Assembly (NCBI GenBank): GCA_002101905.1
Contig: LQPU01000001.1
Location: forward strand, 124,001-188,000
Origin: Mycobacterium shimoidei
GTDB lineage: Bacteria > Actinomycetota > Actinomycetes > Mycobacteriales > Mycobacteriaceae
Direction of reading: 5' to 3'
Length of the DNA: 64,000 nt
The notes under the pieces were generated by a model that saw only the letters and a program-made list of their open reading frames with translations, had not been told where the DNA came from and searched no databases. This document shows, piece by piece, positions 62,726-64,000 of this stretch. The number at the start of each line of letters is the position of its first letter. Within the stretch, counting starts at the first letter, position 1. Both the position numbers and the translations under genes were made by a program.

Positions 62726-63055
62726 ATGACGCTATCGTCCAAGATTGTGGACGATCGCGCAAAAGACCCGGCGGTGGTTCTGCCTTACCTGGTCGGCAAA
62801 CCGCTACCGGCCACCGAGGTGCACGAGGCCTTCGGCTACCGCAGGTCCGCCTATTACAAGGCGGCTCGAGAAGGGCGGCTGATCACCGCCGACAACTTGA
62901 TCAAAGCGGCCAAGTATTTTCAGTTGAACCCTCTTGAGCTGCTGATTCGCTACGGATTGATCGATCAGGAGTCCGTCGCGCAGTACGTCGAGTCGCAGCG
63001 TGCACTGCCTCGATTGCGTGATCTTCGTTTCGATCCCAACAGGTCGCCCCTGTGA
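62726..63055 (+). CDS. XRE/HTH-like DNA-binding protein, partner of a 7-TM protein
   Basis: A 109-residue protein. The centre (TEVHEAFGYRRSAYYKAARE, then GRLITADNLIKAAKYFQLNP) reads as a helix-turn-helix of the XRE/Cro-like kind, with a short tail. The ATG at 62726 has no ribosome binding site; an in-frame GTG at 62747 is an alternative start. A perfect 8-bp palindrome lies across the start region and a third half-site before it, so the gene is probably self-regulated. Its stop overlaps the start of a seven-helix membrane protein (GTGA), so the two form a coupled pair. Not after fadE25 in M. tuberculosis as I recall it. Confidence 0.75.
   Translation: MTLSSKIVDDRAKDPAVVLPYLVGKPLPATEVHEAFGYRRSAYYKAAREGRLITADNLIKAAKYFQLNPLELLIRYGLIDQESVAQYVESQRALPRLRDLRFDPNRSPL
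62734..62755. promoter_or_regulatory. Candidate operator ATCGTCCA-N6-TGGACGAT with extra GTCCA half-site
   Basis: Perfect inverted repeat: atcgtcca at 62734-62741, agattg, tggacgat at 62748-62755. A further GTCCACAA at 62716-62723 pairs with TTGTGGAC at 62745-62752. The half-site GTCCA therefore occurs three times around the two candidate starts of the HTH gene, as expected for autoregulation. Confidence 0.5.
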
Positions 63056-63768
63056 TCAAGACCGCACTCATCATCGTCACGTTGACAGCGATTGCGTGCA
63101 GCCTGTGGATTCGCCGCGACACCTGGCGCTCTCGGTGGGAGGCCGGCGCGACCCTCAACATCGCGCTGCAAGGCTGCGCGGTCCTGCTGATGTCTCACTG
63201 GGCATCGGCCGCGCTCGGACCGGCCTTGCACAGCATCTTCGGGCTATGGAACGTGCAACATCTTCTCGGCCACATCTGCTGGATCTTTGCGGTGGCCGCG
63301 ATCATTCAGCACGGGCTCAGCCGCCTGGTCAGCCAAACCCACGAGCGCGGGCTGCTGAACAAATATGTGGCGCGTCCGCTTTGGCTGGGTGTACCGCTGC
63401 TGGTGGCCGTGTTCATCATCGCCGACGAAGGCCATCATCTCGACTTCTTTGCCGCTCCCGTCAGCACCCTCTGGCTGGGGCTCTATTGGTTGGTGCTCGG
63501 CGGGCTGCTGATCTACCTGCTCACCTATGCCTGTCGCGTGCTGCTGATCTTGCGGAAGGATCCGCGCTCGAAGGCGACGGTCGACCTGTACCTGATCTCG
63601 GCTGGGTTCGGGGTGGCGGCACACCTGATCCAGATGGTGACGGCCTGGGCCAGCAGCGATGTCGCCCTGGCGGTCTGGGCTTGCGCCTGCTTGGGCGCCA
63701 TCGGCTTTGCTTACGGATCGGCCCGGTCCTGGCAATCCAAAGTTGCCTGGTTCGCACCCGAAAACTAG
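63052..63768 (+). CDS. Seven-helix membrane protein (MAB_1171c/DUF6545-like, tentative)
   Basis: A 238-residue integral membrane protein with about seven helices and conserved-looking His/Trp/Cys clusters (HWASAALGPALHSIFGLWNVQHLLGH, DEGHHLDFF). GTG start overlapping the HTH gene stop. The pairing of a small XRE-type protein with a membrane protein of this type is seen in mycobacterial and other actinobacterial genomes, where the membrane part is sometimes called a putative transporter. Function unknown; a membrane sensor or effector controlled by the HTH protein is inference. Confidence 0.65.
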   Translation: MIKTALIIVTLTAIACSLWIRRDTWRSRWEAGATLNIALQGCAVLLMSHWASAALGPALHSIFGLWNVQHLLGHICWIFAVAAIIQHGLSRLVSQTHERGLLNKYVARPLWLGVPLLVAVFIIADEGHHLDFFAAPVSTLWLGLYWLVLGGLLIYLLTYACRVLLILRKDPRSKATVDLYLISAGFGVAAHLIQMVTAWASSDVALAVWACACLGAIGFAYGSARSWQSKVAWFAPEN

Positions 63769-63791
63769 CGAAAACCAGCCAGCTCGTCGGG

Positions 63792-64000
63792 CTAGCCGCC
63801 CGCTGCCGGGCGTGCCATCACGTTGTGGCGGAATCCGTATCGTTGGCCGACCACTCCACCGGGAGAATTCCGACCCGCGGTGGGGAACAGAGGTATCCCG
63901 CGAAGCAGGCCGTCGGCCTTGCCGCCGGCAGCAGCGCTACTCACCTGCGGCGCCATGCTCGCTGCGTTCGTCGCCGGAGCGTTCGCGACCCAGGTCGGTG
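63792..64000 (-). CDS. PPE-family protein, C-terminal part only (edge of window)
   Basis: The last 69 codons of a gene that starts beyond the right edge, read from 64000 down to the TAG at 63794-63792. The product is PTWVANAP...GLLRGIPLFPTAGRNSPGG followed by YGFRHNVMARPAAGG. The Ala/Gly-rich stretch and the end pattern GIPL...GR...YGFR..VMARP are typical of PPE-SVP-type C-termini, secreted by ESX systems. The N-terminal PPE motif would be outside. This is a difference from M. tuberculosis, where Rv3273 follows fadE25. Confidence 0.68.
   Translation of the reverse strand, partial: PTWVANAPATNAASMAPQVSSAAAGGKADGLLRGIPLFPTAGRNSPGGVVGQRYGFRHNVMARPAAGG

Overview
The window is high-GC chromosomal DNA of a Mycobacterium, most likely a slow-growing non-tuberculous species. 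The evidence is gene content and order: it follows, from memory, the M. tuberculosis interval Rv3330 (dacB1) down to Rv3274 (fadE25) almost gene for gene, read in reverse. Most genes are tightly packed, with ATGA or GTGA overlaps. No rRNA, tRNA, CRISPR array or intact insertion sequence was seen. Gene names given by M. tuberculosis counterpart rest on recognising protein sequence and order, not on a search.

Layout. 1-5.7 kb: the start of dacB1, a strictosidine-synthase-like protein, an aminotransferase, a secreted Ser-rich protein, then the ECF41 sigma factor sigJ with an F420/PPOX protein and a carboxymuconolactone decarboxylase that carries a textbook ECF41 promoter. 5.7-9.1 kb: the sdhCDAB operon. 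9.3-12 kb and 19-24.4 kb: nucleoside salvage and related genes (cdd, deoA, add, upp, pmmB, deoD) and amidohydrolases amiB1/amiA1. Between them lie a metal-type cassette (multicopper oxidase, PadR regulator, FetAB-like exporter), an Rv3311 homologue, sapM and a PE-PPE-domain hydrolase. 24.4-25.6 kb: an AbiEi/DUF559-like gene bracketed by inverted copies of a 64-bp repeat. 26-33.7 kb: lpdA, glpD2, a secreted Leu/Asp-rich protein, a pseudouridine synthase, psuG and nei. 33.7-38.9 kb: lhr helicase and a TetR regulator. 39.2-43.2 kb: methyltransferase, katE and a catalase-like small protein. 43.2-46.7 kb: the lysine-catabolic set pcd, lrpA, lat. 46.7-50.4 kb: the SigF stress locus (membrane protein, a block of five opposite-strand small genes, rsbW, sigF, a STAS protein). 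50.6-57.6 kb: the acyl-CoA carboxylase set accA3, accE5, accD5 with sufE-like, sseA and maf genes. 57.6-62.7 kb: birA, a PH-domain protein, a GtrA protein, purK, purE, fadE25. 62.7-64 kb: a DNA-binding protein with a 7-TM partner, and the 3' end of a PPE gene.

How genes work together. BirA biotinylates AccA3, which pairs with AccD5/AccE5. LrpA is expected to control lat, whose product feeds Pcd. SigJ should drive the decarboxylase. SigF-type promoters (GTTT-N15-17-GGGTAY) are visible before katE, the Rv3289c homologue, rsbW-sigF and two opposite-strand small genes, which suggests one general-stress unit.

Most noteworthy are the 64-bp palindromic repeat family and the nuclease-like gene it brackets, the catalase-like gene coupled to katE, the rearranged sigF locus with opposing SigF promoters, the ECF41 promoter, and the operator-bearing regulator/7-TM pair at the right edge.
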